This document shows positions 28,421 through 38,740 of a stretch of DNA of 64,000 nucleotides, piece by piece. The number at the start of each line of letters is the position of its first letter. Within the stretch, counting starts at the first letter, position 1. The position numbers and the translations under genes were made by a program. The notes beneath the pieces were generated by a model. That model searched no databases. It worked only from the letters and a program-made list of their open reading frames with translations, and was not told the origin of the DNA. Origin of the DNA: Dryomyza anilis (taxonomy: Eukaryota > Arthropoda > Insecta > Diptera > Dryomyzidae); NCBI GenBank assembly GCA_951804985.1, contig OX638132.1, positions 25,874,440 to 25,938,439 of the forward strand, given 5' to 3'.

Positions 28421-29227
28421 TTATACCAAATAATCAGAGTTTATATGGGATAAAAAGTGCAAAGTTTGACCACTCTACGACGCTCCGTTTAGATTCTACA
28501 GCCATTTGAAGTTAAAGATGTGATTTCTAGACTCATACTTAGTTGATCCCTATGATTTTTATACCAAATAATCAGAGTTTATATGGGATAAAAAGTGCAA
28601 AGTTTGACGACTCTACGACGCTCCGTTTAGATTCTACAGCCATTTGAAGTTAAAGATGTGATTTCTCGACTCCTACTTGGTCGATCCCTATGATTTTTAT
28701 ACCAAATAATCAGAGTTTATATGGGATAAAAGGTGCAAAATTTGACCCCTCTACGACGCTCCGTTTAAATTCAACAGCCATTTGAAGTTAAAGATGTGAT
28801 TTCTCGACTCCTATAAAGTCGATCTCTATGATTTTTATACCAAATAATCACATTTTATATGGGATAAAAATTGCAAAGTTTGACCACTCTACGACGCTCC
28901 GTTTAGATTCTACAGCCATTTGAAGTTAAAGATGTGATTTCTCGACTCCTACTTGGTCGATCCCTATGATTTTTATACCAAATAATCTGATTCTATATGG
29001 GATAAAAAGTGCAAAGTTTGACCACTCTACGACGCTCCGTTTAGATTCTACAGCCATTTGAAGTTAAAGATGTGATTTCTCGACTCCTACTTAGTCGATC
29101 CCTATGATTTTTATACCAAATAATCTGATTCTATATGGGATAAAAAGTGCAAAGTTTGACGACTCTACGACGCTCCGTTTAAATTCAACAGCCATTTGAA
29201 GTTAAAGATGTGATTTCTCGACTCCAC

Positions 29228-30325
29228 CTTAGAATTTGTTTGGCTCAACGCCATTTTTGGGTGAATGGAGTTGGGTATTGGATATATAGATATGACTTAT
29301 TCTCTATCTAATGCTTTTATCCGTTTTTCGATATCTCGTATCAAATCTGAAATATTCAGCATAGACGTTACTCCTATTTTGAGGGAAATGCAAATCTTCT
29401 CTATCGTTTTTCTCTATCGTTTCGACGTATGAGCCACACAAATTCTCAGGAGACGATATAATGTGACATTTATAAGCAAATTTTTTCCAGTACATTTCGA
29501 TATTATAATGAAAGACGGAAAGTACCACACGCTGATATGACTCTGATTACAGTGTTGTAATGTGAGTTGAACATATTGTAATGAGTTCCGAATTACATTC
29601 TAAAGCAAAAATGTTTTGGGACGACCTTAATATAAATATGTTTCGCGTAAAATTAACTGATTTGTGTGGTATTTAATAAAACAACTATACATTTAGTTGC
29701 AGATATTATTGGATTAGATTAATAATATTTTATTGTCAGCAATAAATACATAACTAAGTTATTATATAATCAATTGACTCATTTGTTATTAGTAAAATTT
29801 TAACTAATTCGACACGATTTTAATTCAAATCTGAAATGCTAAATTTCTGTTATGTATGTGTAATATCAGATATTTTTAATAATTTCGTTATAAATTTTAA
29901 GGATTTCGTAATGAACTTTCAACGTCCAATAAAATTGACTCAAATTACAATTTTTTGATTCTACTTGATAATTACAATATTTATTAAATACTATTAAAGA
30001 ATAAAATATATTTTCTATAAAAATATGACACGATTTATATATGAATCAACACTAATCGTATTCGAAATATAAAGGAATTAGAAAAAAATTCATTGTAAGT
30101 TTCACAAATGAATTCGATATGAATTTGACACGAATCGGAAACGAATTCTGTTTAAAACCAGCACGAATACATTTTATAAAATAAGAATTATACATAATAC
30201 ATTTGAATTTAAGATGAAATCCATTGTATATGAATTAAAAATGAATTCCATATGAATCGAATACAAATTATATTCGAATTGTAGAGAATTTTTTTTTTAT
30301 TTTATTTGATAGGAGATTTTACAAC
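29228..30325. other. AT-rich intergenic spacer between satellite and Kelch gene
   Basis: No gene is recognised. From about 29800 onward the words 'gaatt', 'atgaatt' and 'cgaattc' recur irregularly (also at 30492-30640), suggesting a decayed short tandem repeat split by the SINE at 30326. No ORF here has a recognisable domain. Confidence 0.4.
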
Positions 30326-30491
30326 TCTGGGTGGGACCCAATGTTTTTATGCCGAATCCGAAATTGCCATTGTATACCGATGGTAGCGTCGAATAGAAAA
30401 ATGTTTTTCTATGAATAGATGTTGACAATCGCTGGGATCCTACTCGGGACCTTTCAGCTCGTAGTCCAACGCATCGAGCTACCGACGCTAG
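30326..30491 (-). mobile_element. Old, diverged tRNA-derived SINE fragment
   Basis: Read on the minus strand, it has the tRNA-like head ('gtcggtagctcgatgcg', 'gtccaac' complement, 'aaaggtcccgagtaggatcc') and the body word around 'gccgaatccgaa' seen in the five other SINE copies of this window. It is the most diverged copy and lacks the 3' tail. A-box and B-box matches are degraded, so it is presumably inactive. Confidence 0.65.
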
Positions 30492-30727
30492 ACATAGATT
30501 CTATAAATACTGCAACGAATTCTTACAAATCGAATATGAATTATATTCAAACTATATGAGAATTTAATAAAAATTCAAAATTTCACAAGAATTTTATATG
30601 AATTTGATACGAAAAACATTTATATTGGAGATAAACTTTTTCCTGATTGCTTAGAATTCTCAAACCTCCGTCAATATTCATTTACACAATAATCCACATG
30701 AATTCCCATATCACCTCTCAGCAACCT

Positions 30728-33700
30728 TTAAACTTTAATCGGCAGCATTTGCATACCAACCGCTGTGTCCCATTCGCGTGCAAATGGAAATTCATACACG
30801 CTACGCCACTGATTCTCCGCAACAAAGTAGCGTGAAATCTCCTCACCGCTGACGCTATACAAATCACTGCCCACCGAAAAGATTTCGTAAAATTCTCGCT
30901 CGTCACAGAAGTCGATCAGCTCCCATTTGGCAGCACGCACGTCATAGCGCTCCATGCAGCTGCCCAGTCCTTCGCAACAGTAGATCTGTTGACTGTTGAT
31001 GCTGGCGCTGGTGCAGTAGCTGTTGACGACACTCAGCGAGGCCAATTCGTGCCAGACGCCCTCACGTATGTCGTATTGTTCCATGGAGTGCAGACTGCGG
31101 TGATCTGTTTCGCCGCCCATTACAAAGAGGCTGGTGTCTGCAATGTGAATTCAAAACATGGAGAATTTTGAAATAAGGACATTTTTAAAGTTGATGAAAT
31201 AAATTATTAAGGATTACCAATGTTAAGTTGGTCAAAGGTTACTATAAATACCCTACCACATAAGGTTTATAGATAAATAAATAAAAATTAGCGATGAGCA
31301 AATGCAAGAACATCTTTTTATTGAATGGCCATTCTTGTTCTTGCATCAGTAGTCTTGTTCTTGCTCATCTTCTTGCATTTTGATTTTGGGAAATAATATC
31401 AATGACTCTTCTATGAATCATCTATGTCCAGTCAGGAACATCGATCACCAATTGTATTTTTACACAGCAAAGAATTGTACACATTTTCATGTACATTAAT
31501 GGATACAACATCGAATACATTTCATCAAGGCTGTCTTAAATTATTGTCTTACATTATGTCATACATTATTTCATATGTGTCTGCCATGTATATGAAAAAA
31601 ACGATGACACTTTAATGAATTATTTATGATTTCTTTTAGAAAGCTTCATTAATGATATCTTAGTTGAGAAATCATCTATGACGGATTTTCATAATTTTTT
31701 TAAATATTTATGTTGTTACCATCTTTAATGAAATATTCGTTATAAAATAGTTGTGGCTGAATATAATGACGCAATTTTCCAATATCCTCGAATCATCATT
31801 AATGCGTTTATCGTTAACGATGTCATTTCTTTCTGGGAGGTTTAGTTCTTGTTATTGCATCGGAAGATTGAAAATTGATTGCAAAAACTGCGAGTACAAG
31901 TGTCTGGATTTTTTCTCGGTACTAAAGGGTTTTTCAGGGACGCCACAAAAGTAGAGCGACAGGGACAGCAAACGACGCCATCTTTCTTGCCGCTCTTTTG
32001 ACATTTCTCTTCAGTAAGGTTTGCCATTTCATGCCACTGAAGCCGCTTGACCACCAGAAGCGTCGTATGTTCGTGAATTGGGCTGGGTCGTACTTCTTCC
32101 GTGATAATCAATTCCGGCACGTTACGGTGTTACCGTTCAATGATAACCGAATATTTTTGGCCCCAATTGGATGATATGGACTTGGAAGACATGTGGTTCC
32201 AACAGGACGGCGCCACAAGCCAAACAGCGAATGCCACAATCAATTTATTGGAAACCAAGTTTGGAGAACGTGTTATCTCACGAAATGGTCCAGTCGATTG
32301 GCCGCCTCGGTCGTGTGATTTGACGCCGTTAGACTATTTCCTGTGGGGCTACGTCAAGTCTATGGTCTATGCCAACGATTGATGAACTTCGTACGAATAT
32401 AGAACGTGAAATTGCAGCAGTATCGGCCGATTTATGCTTGAAAACCGTCGAAAATTGGGTTCAGCGTCTGGACTTCTGCAATCGTGCCCGTGGTGGTCAT
32501 GCAAAAGAAATCTAGTTCCATACATAATGGCATCAAACGTACTTTTACAGGAATAAAGAATTTCATTGATATCCAAAACCGTTTTTGTTTTATTTAAAAA
32601 AAACTTTTGTACCTACAAAAAAACCCTTTACTTAAAATGAAACGCAATTAAAGAAGTACTGAGGTCAGAAGGTTTTCCGATTCAGAATTCTGCAGTTGAA
32701 TAACCTATCAGACTTTTTCAATGCCAGATGGCGTAGAAAGACGTCGTAATTCTATAAACAGTTTGGCATGAGGTTGGAAGAACGAAAAAAAGTTAGTTGT
32801 AACAACCAACTACATACGGTTAAAACTAATTTTCTGCAAAATGTGATGGCAGAATTTCAATAACTATTTGATTTTCGCTTGAAATATTAGCCTATACACA
32901 CTCCAAATTATACTAAAACTGTACACCCAAAGAACGAATCAGTTCGGGCGACCGTCTTTTTTTGCAAACTGATTTATTTAGTTCTGTCAACATTCAACTG
33001 ATTCAGTTGTTGTAAAATACGTAACTGTTCTACAACTAATGAGTACAATTGACATAACCAATTTGTTTAGTTGTGGTAGCCAATAAAATTACAATTGGCC
33101 AATTTACACGAAGTTAGCAGCACAACGAATCGTCAGCAATTTCCTATCTGTACATAATTCATCGGGACAAAAAAAAAACGAGTGAAAAATATGAAGCTTG
33201 TGCGACTGATGTTGTCCTGCTTTGGCATCGCTTTCTACAAACAACTGATTACGCAATTGAATAAAATAAATATTGGTTACTGCAACCTAATTTTATATGT
33301 TTTAGACAATATAACCAACTATCTGTTGAGTCAACTAAATATTGATTATGTCTCATTTTGAATTTAGTTGCCGTGGCAATGAAAATAAAAAAATTGTAAA
33401 TGGATTAAAAGTTTGTTTCCCCAATCAATGATGCAGTTGCTTCAACTACGTTTCATTACGCTTCATATTATTGTTTACCACAAATGAATTTCAGTTGAGG
33501 CTGACTACATTTAGTAGATGAAAATTAATATTCGTTGAAACCACCGTATGCCAAGCATTAATTTTTTGTGTGAGTAGGAACCGACTAAACGGTAAAGAGA
33601 ACCGAAAAGTTGTTTGGTAAAAGAGTTATTTAAAGCAAAAAATGTCCATTATGTGCGTAGTATTTTCCATACCGTTCACGCCACTTTCCGGATGTTACAA

Positions 33701-35124
33701 ATGGATGATCAGTGTGAGTATAACAGAAATGTCCGGCGTCCACATACACACTTACCCAAAGCAACTGCGCCCATGGAGCTGCGTTGCGCCAACATGTTGC
33801 CCACGTACATGGACGCATTGGTTGTCAGGTCCAAACACTCCACCGTATGGCTGGCCACATTTTTGTTGCTCCCACCCAGTGCATACAGACGTTCCTCCAG
33901 CAACAACGTTCGATGATGCGAACGCGCCTCTAGCAGCGGCGGCAGGCTGTGCCACTGATCACGATACAGATGATAACAATAGCTGTTGACGCGGCTGCGA
34001 CCAGTGCAGCCGCCCTGCACATATAGCCGGTTGTTGCTGTAGTGCGCCACCATGCTAACGGCGAAAGCGGCGCTCGGCAGCGGCTGCAACGGCGTCAAAA
34101 CACCAGCAGCCAGATCGAAACGTTGCAAATCGGCGGTACGACCCATTTTGTCTAAGACATAGATGTTCCAGGCACGCTGGGAGGCACAGGAGCGCACGCT
34201 GTGCAACCATTGATCGGCGCTTTCATCTAAGCGCACTTTGTCCAGGGCACGAACGCCAACTGCGCTGATGCACGCAGGATGCAATTGACTGATTAAGCTA
34301 GCGGCGTGTGACAAACGCGTCTGCGGTTGATGTTGCAGCCAGCGTGCAATACCCGCCAGTAGCGCATCCTCGGCGTGTACGTAAAGTGCATCGCTGCTTA
34401 GGAACCAGCGCAACTAAAAATGGTTATTTTAGCAGCGGCAGCAGTAACAGTTATAACAATCACCTCGTCGTTGCTCAACTCTAGAAACTCCGCACAACGC
34501 ATAACCTGCACAAAATGTTTGACGGCGTAGTCGCGAGCCGCTTGCTGCAGCGTGTGGCACACATGCAGCTCCGCAAATTGTTGCAGACCCAGGCAGTTGT
34601 CGGGTGCCAGCCGCTGCATCAGATAGGTGGCACAGCAGTCTGCCGCCCAGTCCAGCTGCAAAAAGTCGGCGGTCATCAGCAGACGTTGTGCAATGGTGAC
34701 GCTCAACTGCAGACTGCCGCTGTACATGTGCTCGACGAGCACTTGCAAGCACTGCGTGTCCAGCTGCTCCAAATGGATTTCGCGCTGTGTGCGCTCCGGA
34801 AAGTGTCCTGTAAACGAATTAAGAGAGATAGAAGGAATGCTGAAATATATATGACGTCGTACCGCTGAACATGGCCCGGAAGTAGGGACTAGCCGCTGCC
34901 AATACGTTCTTGTGGGCGCTGATGCGCACCGCCCCACTAATGAGCACCACATCACAAAGCTGTCATCGCCACAACAACCGTGAAATAATCGATTATTCAA
35001 AAAAAAAAAAAGAAAAAACAGAAGCTCTAAATACCTGCTCGTCTTTGCGTAAAGAACTCAGCTGCTGCAAAAGTTCCTCGCAATGTTGTGAATTTTGAAA
35101 CTGTTCGCTGCTCGATGGTTCCAT
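30728..35124 (-). CDS. BTB-BACK-Kelch protein (KLHL-type), 5 coding exons, 532 aa
   Basis: Coding exons on the minus strand: 35124-35035, 34959-34863, 34807-34464, 34413-33756 and 31137-30728. All junctions are GT/AG with phases that join cleanly, from ATG at 35124 to TAA at 30730-30728. Residues 1-30 are a short N-terminal lead. The BTB domain is about 31-127 (L-C-D-V-V-L at 31, then the S-P-Y-F-R-A-M-F motif). BACK is about 132-235. Degenerate Kelch repeats run from about 258 to the end, with GG pairs at 311-312, 357-358 and 404-405. Known family role: BTB-Kelch proteins are mostly Cullin-3 ubiquitin-ligase substrate adaptors, and some bind actin. Which one applies here cannot be told. At 532 aa it is on the short side for the family, and the last Kelch blades are weak in GG signatures. 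The 2618-bp last intron contains two transposon relics. The orthologue is not identified. Confidence 0.9.
31138..31922. other. Distal part of Kelch intron 4
   Basis: No gene is seen. A weak inverted repeat around 31300-31375 ('atgcaagaaca' against 'tgttcttgcat', near 'gatgagcaa' words) could be the remains of a small element. The rest is unremarkable intron sequence. Confidence 0.35.
31923..32630 (+). mobile_element. Internally deleted mariner element (DD41D, rosa-like) in Kelch intron
   Basis: Terminal inverted repeats of about 28-30 bp are visible. The left begins 'taaagggtttttcaggg' and ends 'caaaagt' at 31952. The right, read in complement, begins 'taaagggttttttt' and ends 'acaaaagt', spanning 32603-32630. 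Each end abuts a TA, the usual Tc1/mariner target duplication. About 700 bp remain of an element that would normally be about 1.3 kb. The transposase remnant (separate entry) has catalytic spacing D-41-D. DD41D mariners are known as the rosa group, first described in Ceratitis rosa and other tephritids. The copy lacks the 5' half of the ORF and is dead. Confidence 0.8.
32016..32514 (+). pseudogene. Mariner transposase remnant, C-terminal half
   Basis: An upstream scrap translates to [11 protein letters not shown] (about 32048-32085), the segment before the first catalytic D. The coding region then jumps, with the first-D region deleted, to a long block with W-F-Q-Q-D-G-A-T (second catalytic D) and [17 protein letters not shown] (third catalytic D, 41 residues between the two Ds). 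The frame breaks near 32378. The C-terminal part ([12 protein letters not shown] onward, ending G-H-A-K-E-I, TAG at 32512-32514) resumes in another frame. It is non-functional. Confidence 0.8.
32924..33572 (-). mobile_element. TA-associated non-autonomous repeat, copy 1 (649 bp)
   Basis: This copy is homologous along most of its length, in opposite orientation, to 38081-38882. Its ends are 'CACCCAAAGAACGAAT' and the complement of 'CACACAAAAAATTAAT', a loose TIR, with TA on the left side. It is rich in 'caactgattcagttg' words. Read on the minus strand it keeps the initiator-like TCAGTC (33204-33209) and the 'ccaaagcaggacaaca' block of copy 2. The TATA box is mutated to TAGAAAG and the region corresponding to the copy 2 ORF is largely deleted. 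It lies in Kelch intron 4, close to the exon 4 donor. Confidence 0.7.
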
Positions 35125-35330
35125 TCTTAAAGCATTTAAACTAATTTTAAACAAACTGTTCCAACTTAATCCAATTTGCAGAAATTGCTATATTTATTTA
35201 ACGTAGACAGTTGAAGTAGACGCAACAGTTGTTCGCGAGAGAACAAGAGAGAGCAGGCTAACTGCACTACACAAAACCAAAAAGTAACAACCACCAAAAT
35301 AGCGACAGTTTAAGTAACGGTTAGTTTTTG
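35125..35330 (-). promoter_or_regulatory. Candidate promoter / 5' UTR of the Kelch gene
   Basis: Upstream of the ATG at 35124 on the minus strand is a short AT-rich leader. Next comes a GA-rich patch at about 35233-35258 (read on + as 'gcgagagaacaagagagag'), resembling GAGA-factor sites common at fly promoters. No TATA box is obvious. The transcription start is not resolved. A transposon begins only about 310 bp upstream of the ATG. Confidence 0.35.
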
Positions 35331-35437
35331 CAGGTTGGCAATGCCTTTGCAATTGTTGCTCACAAAAGGTTTGTTCGATTCATTTTTGACAAGACATAGA
35401 CCAATAACAATGATTTTGCAATTTGGAACCTTTGAAT

Positions 35438-37503
35438 CAGGGGCGGATCCAAAAGTATGAATTGGGGGGCGATTGATTTTGTGAGTGTTTTTGGAAAATT
35501 TTCTAAAATGCGCCCCAAAAATTTATTTTGTGCCCTTTTTTTATATTTTCTCATCAAATGCAGTGAATAATGAATTATACACAACTTTACTTTTTTAAAC
35601 CAACTTTTTTTCTTTAAACCAACAGTTTTATTTCCATAAAAAAGAAAAAATAGGGTGCGATCGGATCTGTGGTAGCCTAGAAAAATAGAAAACCGGTGTA
35701 CCTAAGTATTCATATAGATACTCAAATGAAAGGTAATAATGCCACATTTCTAATTATATTGTTATTTTTATGATCTGATAACCATAGCGATTAGGATTTG
35801 TAATTATGTAAAAAAAGTATGTAAAAATAAAAATTAAAATAAAATGCTGAGTGTTGAGAAAAATATTTAATTATATATCAAAATGACGGCGAAATTTAGA
35901 AATGAATATGTAACCCTAAAACGCTTTTATAAATTTGCTATAAGTTTCAGTTACAATAGTTAATTACAATATTTCGTTGGGAAGTTATATCGAGGAAGCG
36001 CCGCAGGGACATTTTTTTTAGAAAAGATAAAATTTTTATTTTTTAAAACATAAATACAAAAGTGAATTGTTGAACTTTTATCGAATTTGAACTTTTATCG
36101 AAAATGATATACAAAAAAAATATGTATATTTTTGAAATCTATGGCGCATTAGTACACTAAGAAAACAAAGATGGTACCAGAAATATCACAGCCCTAAATA
36201 TCAAGTTATTTACAAATTATTTAGATCGGCTTTGAGACAAACATCTTTCAAACATCTGACAAATACGTTAAATATTGCTGGCAACCATCTTTCAAATTTA
36301 CGATAATTTATAGCAACCATCAATTAAACATCTTTCAAATAGGAAAATAGTTGTGGAATATTTGGAAAAGGTACTCCATTAGAATTCGCGGAGTAATTTT
36401 TATTGAATTAAAATAAAATGAATCAAATTTATTTTTATTTATTCTAAAACAGTATCATGGTTATAATATAATCGTGTTTATAAATCCTTCGAAGGTAAAA
36501 TTGTACAACGACTTGAGACTTCTTCGCGGAATAGCCAAGTTTGCCTGCGCTGCTATCAGCAAAGTAAACTCTGAAAAGAAATATATTCCATTACGTCTTG
36601 ATAATTTCAATCGCAGGAAATTTTATTTTCACTTTTATCATTAAAATGTAATATTTAAGTTGACACTTTTTTACACATTGGATTTACTTAATTGTTGTGG
36701 ACAAATCGAACGTAAGGAAAAAGTACGCCATTTTTTTTCTTTTTTATAGTAGTCAAATGTCAAAATAACTCAAGATTTTTGTTGCAAATGTCCAACAAAT
36801 CAGGATGTTTCCTATCGTCAAATGTAAATATGTCAATTATCATTGCTGTTGTGGCAAACATCTCGTAACTATCTGCATATATGTCATATTTAAAAAATAT
36901 TAATAGTTTTGCTGCAACTTTATTGAAACTTATGGGATGTTTGAATATATGGTACAAGGCGTAAATTTAAACAGATAGCTGCAGCAAGACTTTCATAAAC
37001 ATCTTGTTTTCTTAGTGTATAAACAATTTAAAGTCAAATTTAAATTTAAAATCATCTTTTTGACAATTTATTCAAAACAAAAAAAAAAAATTAAAAAAAG
37101 TTGACTTAAAATTGTCTATGGTTATGCGCATATAATGTTTAAATTTGATTTAATATTGATACCCCGAGACAACACACAGATAAATGAAATATTTGGGGAT
37201 GTGTATAGGAGGTTGTAAAATTTTGTAAAAATTTAAATGGCAGATTCACGGCATATTTTGGGATTCGCCCTTCTATAGAGGCGCAAACATTTTGCGTATT
37301 TGCAATGTTATTCTTTTTTGAAAATTTTGCACCTTTTTCTATATTTTGCGCCCTTCTGTAGAGGCGCAAAAATTTTGTAAATTAGGCGCATTTGCAATTT
37401 TTTGCTTTTTTTAAAATTTTGCGCCTTTCTCTATATTTTTTGCGCCCTTCTGTAGAGGCGCAAACATTTTTGGTTGCGATCGTTCCCATCGGATCCGCGC
37501 TTG
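35438..37503. mobile_element. Non-autonomous hAT-like element with 8-bp target duplication
   Basis: Both ends carry a short TIR: 'CAGGGGCGGATCC' on the left and, read in complement, 'CAAGCGCGGATCC' on the right. The 8-bp direct repeat 'ctttgaat' flanks it exactly (35430-35437 and 37504-37511), the target-duplication size of hAT transposons. Near the right end the words 'gcgcccttctgtagaggcgc' and 'gaggcgcaaa' recur at 37278, 37361 and 37455, a subterminal-repeat pattern. There is no transposase ORF. About 870 bp of the interior is a second element inserted later (36153-37019), leaving about 1.2 kb of original sequence. Confidence 0.75.
36153..37019. mobile_element. TA-flanked TIR element nested in the hAT-like element
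   Basis: The left end is 'TACACTAAGAAAACAAAGAT'. The right end, in complement, is 'TACACTAAGAAAACAAGATG'. The TIRs of about 19 bp are almost identical and preceded by TA, the Tc1/mariner-type target. It is about 867 bp long with no transposase. The interior is AT-rich with repeated 'aaacatctttcaaa' words in the left half. It lies wholly inside 35438-37503, so it inserted after that element. Confidence 0.75.
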
Positions 37504-37511
37504 CTTTGAAT

Positions 37512-38080
37512 CGATTTAATAATTATTGTAATCAATTTACTGGATCGAGAGAAATCAAGTTACTGAAAAACAAAGAAAAAAAGTTGTATCTGGGTCATAC
37601 CATGTCCGAAATATTAGTCTTGGCACGATGATGAAATTTTGTGGATAGAAATATACTGTGGATTAAAAATAACTGTGTACTTATTTTTCAAATCAATCCA
37701 AAACAATTTAGTTTTGAAAGATCAATTTCGATTTTTCTCCATACAAAATTGCTTTGGTGTCATTGCTTTAATTTCATATTTTGCTTGTCAAATTTCCTAA
37801 CAGAAATTTTGTGGCAGAGAACGAATTTCGTATGGAGAAAAATCGGCAATTGATTTTTAAAACTTGATAGTTCAGAAACTATGGGAGACTTCATCGAAAT
37901 TAATTTTTGAATCGACTGGAAAACTCCTGGGGTTTCAAAACAAAATTGTTTTTGATTTTTAAAATAGTGGGGCGTATACGTAACAGTGATTTGGAAAATA
38001 ATTTTAAGTTAAATTTATTTCATATTTTAAATTGTTATTTTAATTTAAATGCGTGATTATAAAGCTTATATAAACAAATA
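37512..38080. other. Intergenic spacer with a small foldback
   Basis: No gene is seen. 37721-37750 and 37824-37854 form an imperfect inverted repeat of about 30 bp with a perfect core 'atttttctccatac' / 'gtatggagaaaaat'. It is possibly the footprint of a small element. The rest is unremarkable. Confidence 0.45.
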
Positions 38081-38389
38081 CACACAAAAAATAATTGCAG
38101 TTGTTTCAACGAATATTCATTTGCATCTACTAAATTTTGTCAGCCTCAACTGATTTTCATTTGTGGTGAACAATATTATGAACCGTTACCTACTATTAGT
38201 TGAAGCAACTGCAGCATTGATTGGAGAAACAAACTTTTTATCCATTTTCAATTTTTTATTTCCACTGCTACGGCAACTGTATTCAAAATGTGACCTAACC
38301 AATATTTATTTGACTTAACAGATAACTATATAACATTAAGTTGTAGCAACCAATTTTTATTTGATTCAACTGCGAAATCAGTTGTCTTG

Positions 38390-38427
38390 TATAAAAGCGG
38401 GGGCCAAAGCAGGACAACACCAGTCGC
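38390..38427 (+). promoter_or_regulatory. TATA box and initiator-like site inside the TA-flanked repeat
   Basis: TATAAAAG lies at 38390-38397 and is followed by a CAGTC with its A at 38422, 32 bases from the start of the TATA box. This is the usual TATA-to-initiator spacing of insect RNA polymerase II promoters. The other copy (minus strand, 33204-33209) has the better initiator TCAGTC but a damaged TATA. Function is inferred from motif and spacing only. Confidence 0.45.
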
Positions 38428-38479
38428 GCCAGCTTTATATTTTTCACTCGTTTTGTTTTGTGCTGCGGACAGCGCTGCC

Positions 38480-38740
38480 ATGTGTAAAACAAATTTTGGA
38501 ATTGTTTTAAGGCTTTATCGTTGTTACTGTTCGGTTTTTTCATGCTCAAATATACTTTCTTCAACAAGAGACATACTATTCTACAGAGTTCTTGCGATTT
38601 TGTTTCTATATGTTGTATTTCTACATGCAGCCCTAGCGCTCCAACGTGTTGCAAACACGAAGTCCAATGTTCGATCTCAGGAACGCTGTTGTGACGCTGA
38701 CTTCGTCTTTGCAACATGTTGGAGCGATAGGGCGAGGTAA
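38480..38740 (+). CDS. Hypothetical 86-aa ORF in the TA-flanked repeat
   Basis: The ORF runs from ATG 38480-38482, about 60 bases downstream of the initiator-like site, to TAA 38738-38740. An AATAAA follows at 38758-38763. The protein has a cysteine-containing start, a hydrophobic stretch at about residues 38-57 (a possible membrane segment or uncleaved signal anchor), and a basic tail with three cysteines (R-C-C-D-A-D-F-V-F-A-T-C-W). No domain is recognised. The last third is encoded by a hairpin, which constrains codon content. The homologous copy at 32924-33572 has lost most of this region. It could be a chance ORF in repeat DNA; expression or conservation would be needed to call it a gene. 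Confidence 0.3.
   Translation: MCKTNFGIVLRLYRCYCSVFSCSNILSSTRDILFYRVLAILFLYVVFLHAALALQRVANTKSNVRSQERCCDADFVFATCWSDRAR
38631..38732. repeat. 34-bp inverted repeat (hairpin) inside the TA-flanked repeat
   Basis: The left arm 38631-38664 and right arm 38699-38732 are complementary at 31 of 34 positions with no gaps, separated by a 34-base loop. The arms begin 'CCCTAGCGCTCCAAC' and, in complement, 'CCCTATCGCTCCAAC'. As RNA it would fold into a stem of pre-miRNA-like size. Confidence 0.8.

Larger units (their letters stand above)
1000..29227. repeat. 138-bp satellite array, about 200 tandem monomers (28.2 kb)
   Basis: The whole interval is head-to-tail copies of one monomer with a 138-bp period (for example the same 'tatgattttt' word at 1131 and 1269). 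Diagnostic words are 'gataaaaagtgcaaagtttg', 'ctacgacgctccgtttaga', 'tctacagccatttgaagtta' and 'TCGACTCCTACTTAGTCGA'. The last is a dyad: TCGACT, a 7-base spacer, then AGTCGA. Two main variants alternate after 'accaaataat': 'ctgattctatatggg' and 'cagagtttatatggg'. Because 138 is divisible by 3, frames stay in register, and every frame is stopped, so there is no long ORF. The left edge (1000-1040) is more divergent than the core. The right edge stops sharply at about 29227 after 'ctcgactccacc'. No transposon interrupts the array. Such arrays are usually heterochromatic, yet this one lies between genes. Copy number depends on correct assembly. Confidence 0.97.

Noticed and set aside
1000..29227. 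Possible CRISPR-like or coding tandem-repeat array
   Set aside because: There are no unique spacers between repeats; whole 138-bp monomers are contiguous. All six frames are stopped in each monomer, and the context is insect nuclear DNA.
32101..32382. Intact transposase gene
   Set aside because: Only the second and third catalytic regions remain. The first is deleted and the frame breaks near 32378.
33614..34868. Plus-strand open frames over the Kelch exons
   Set aside because: They are antisense shadows of GC-richer coding exons. The minus strand gives BTB, BACK and Kelch motifs with matching splice sites.
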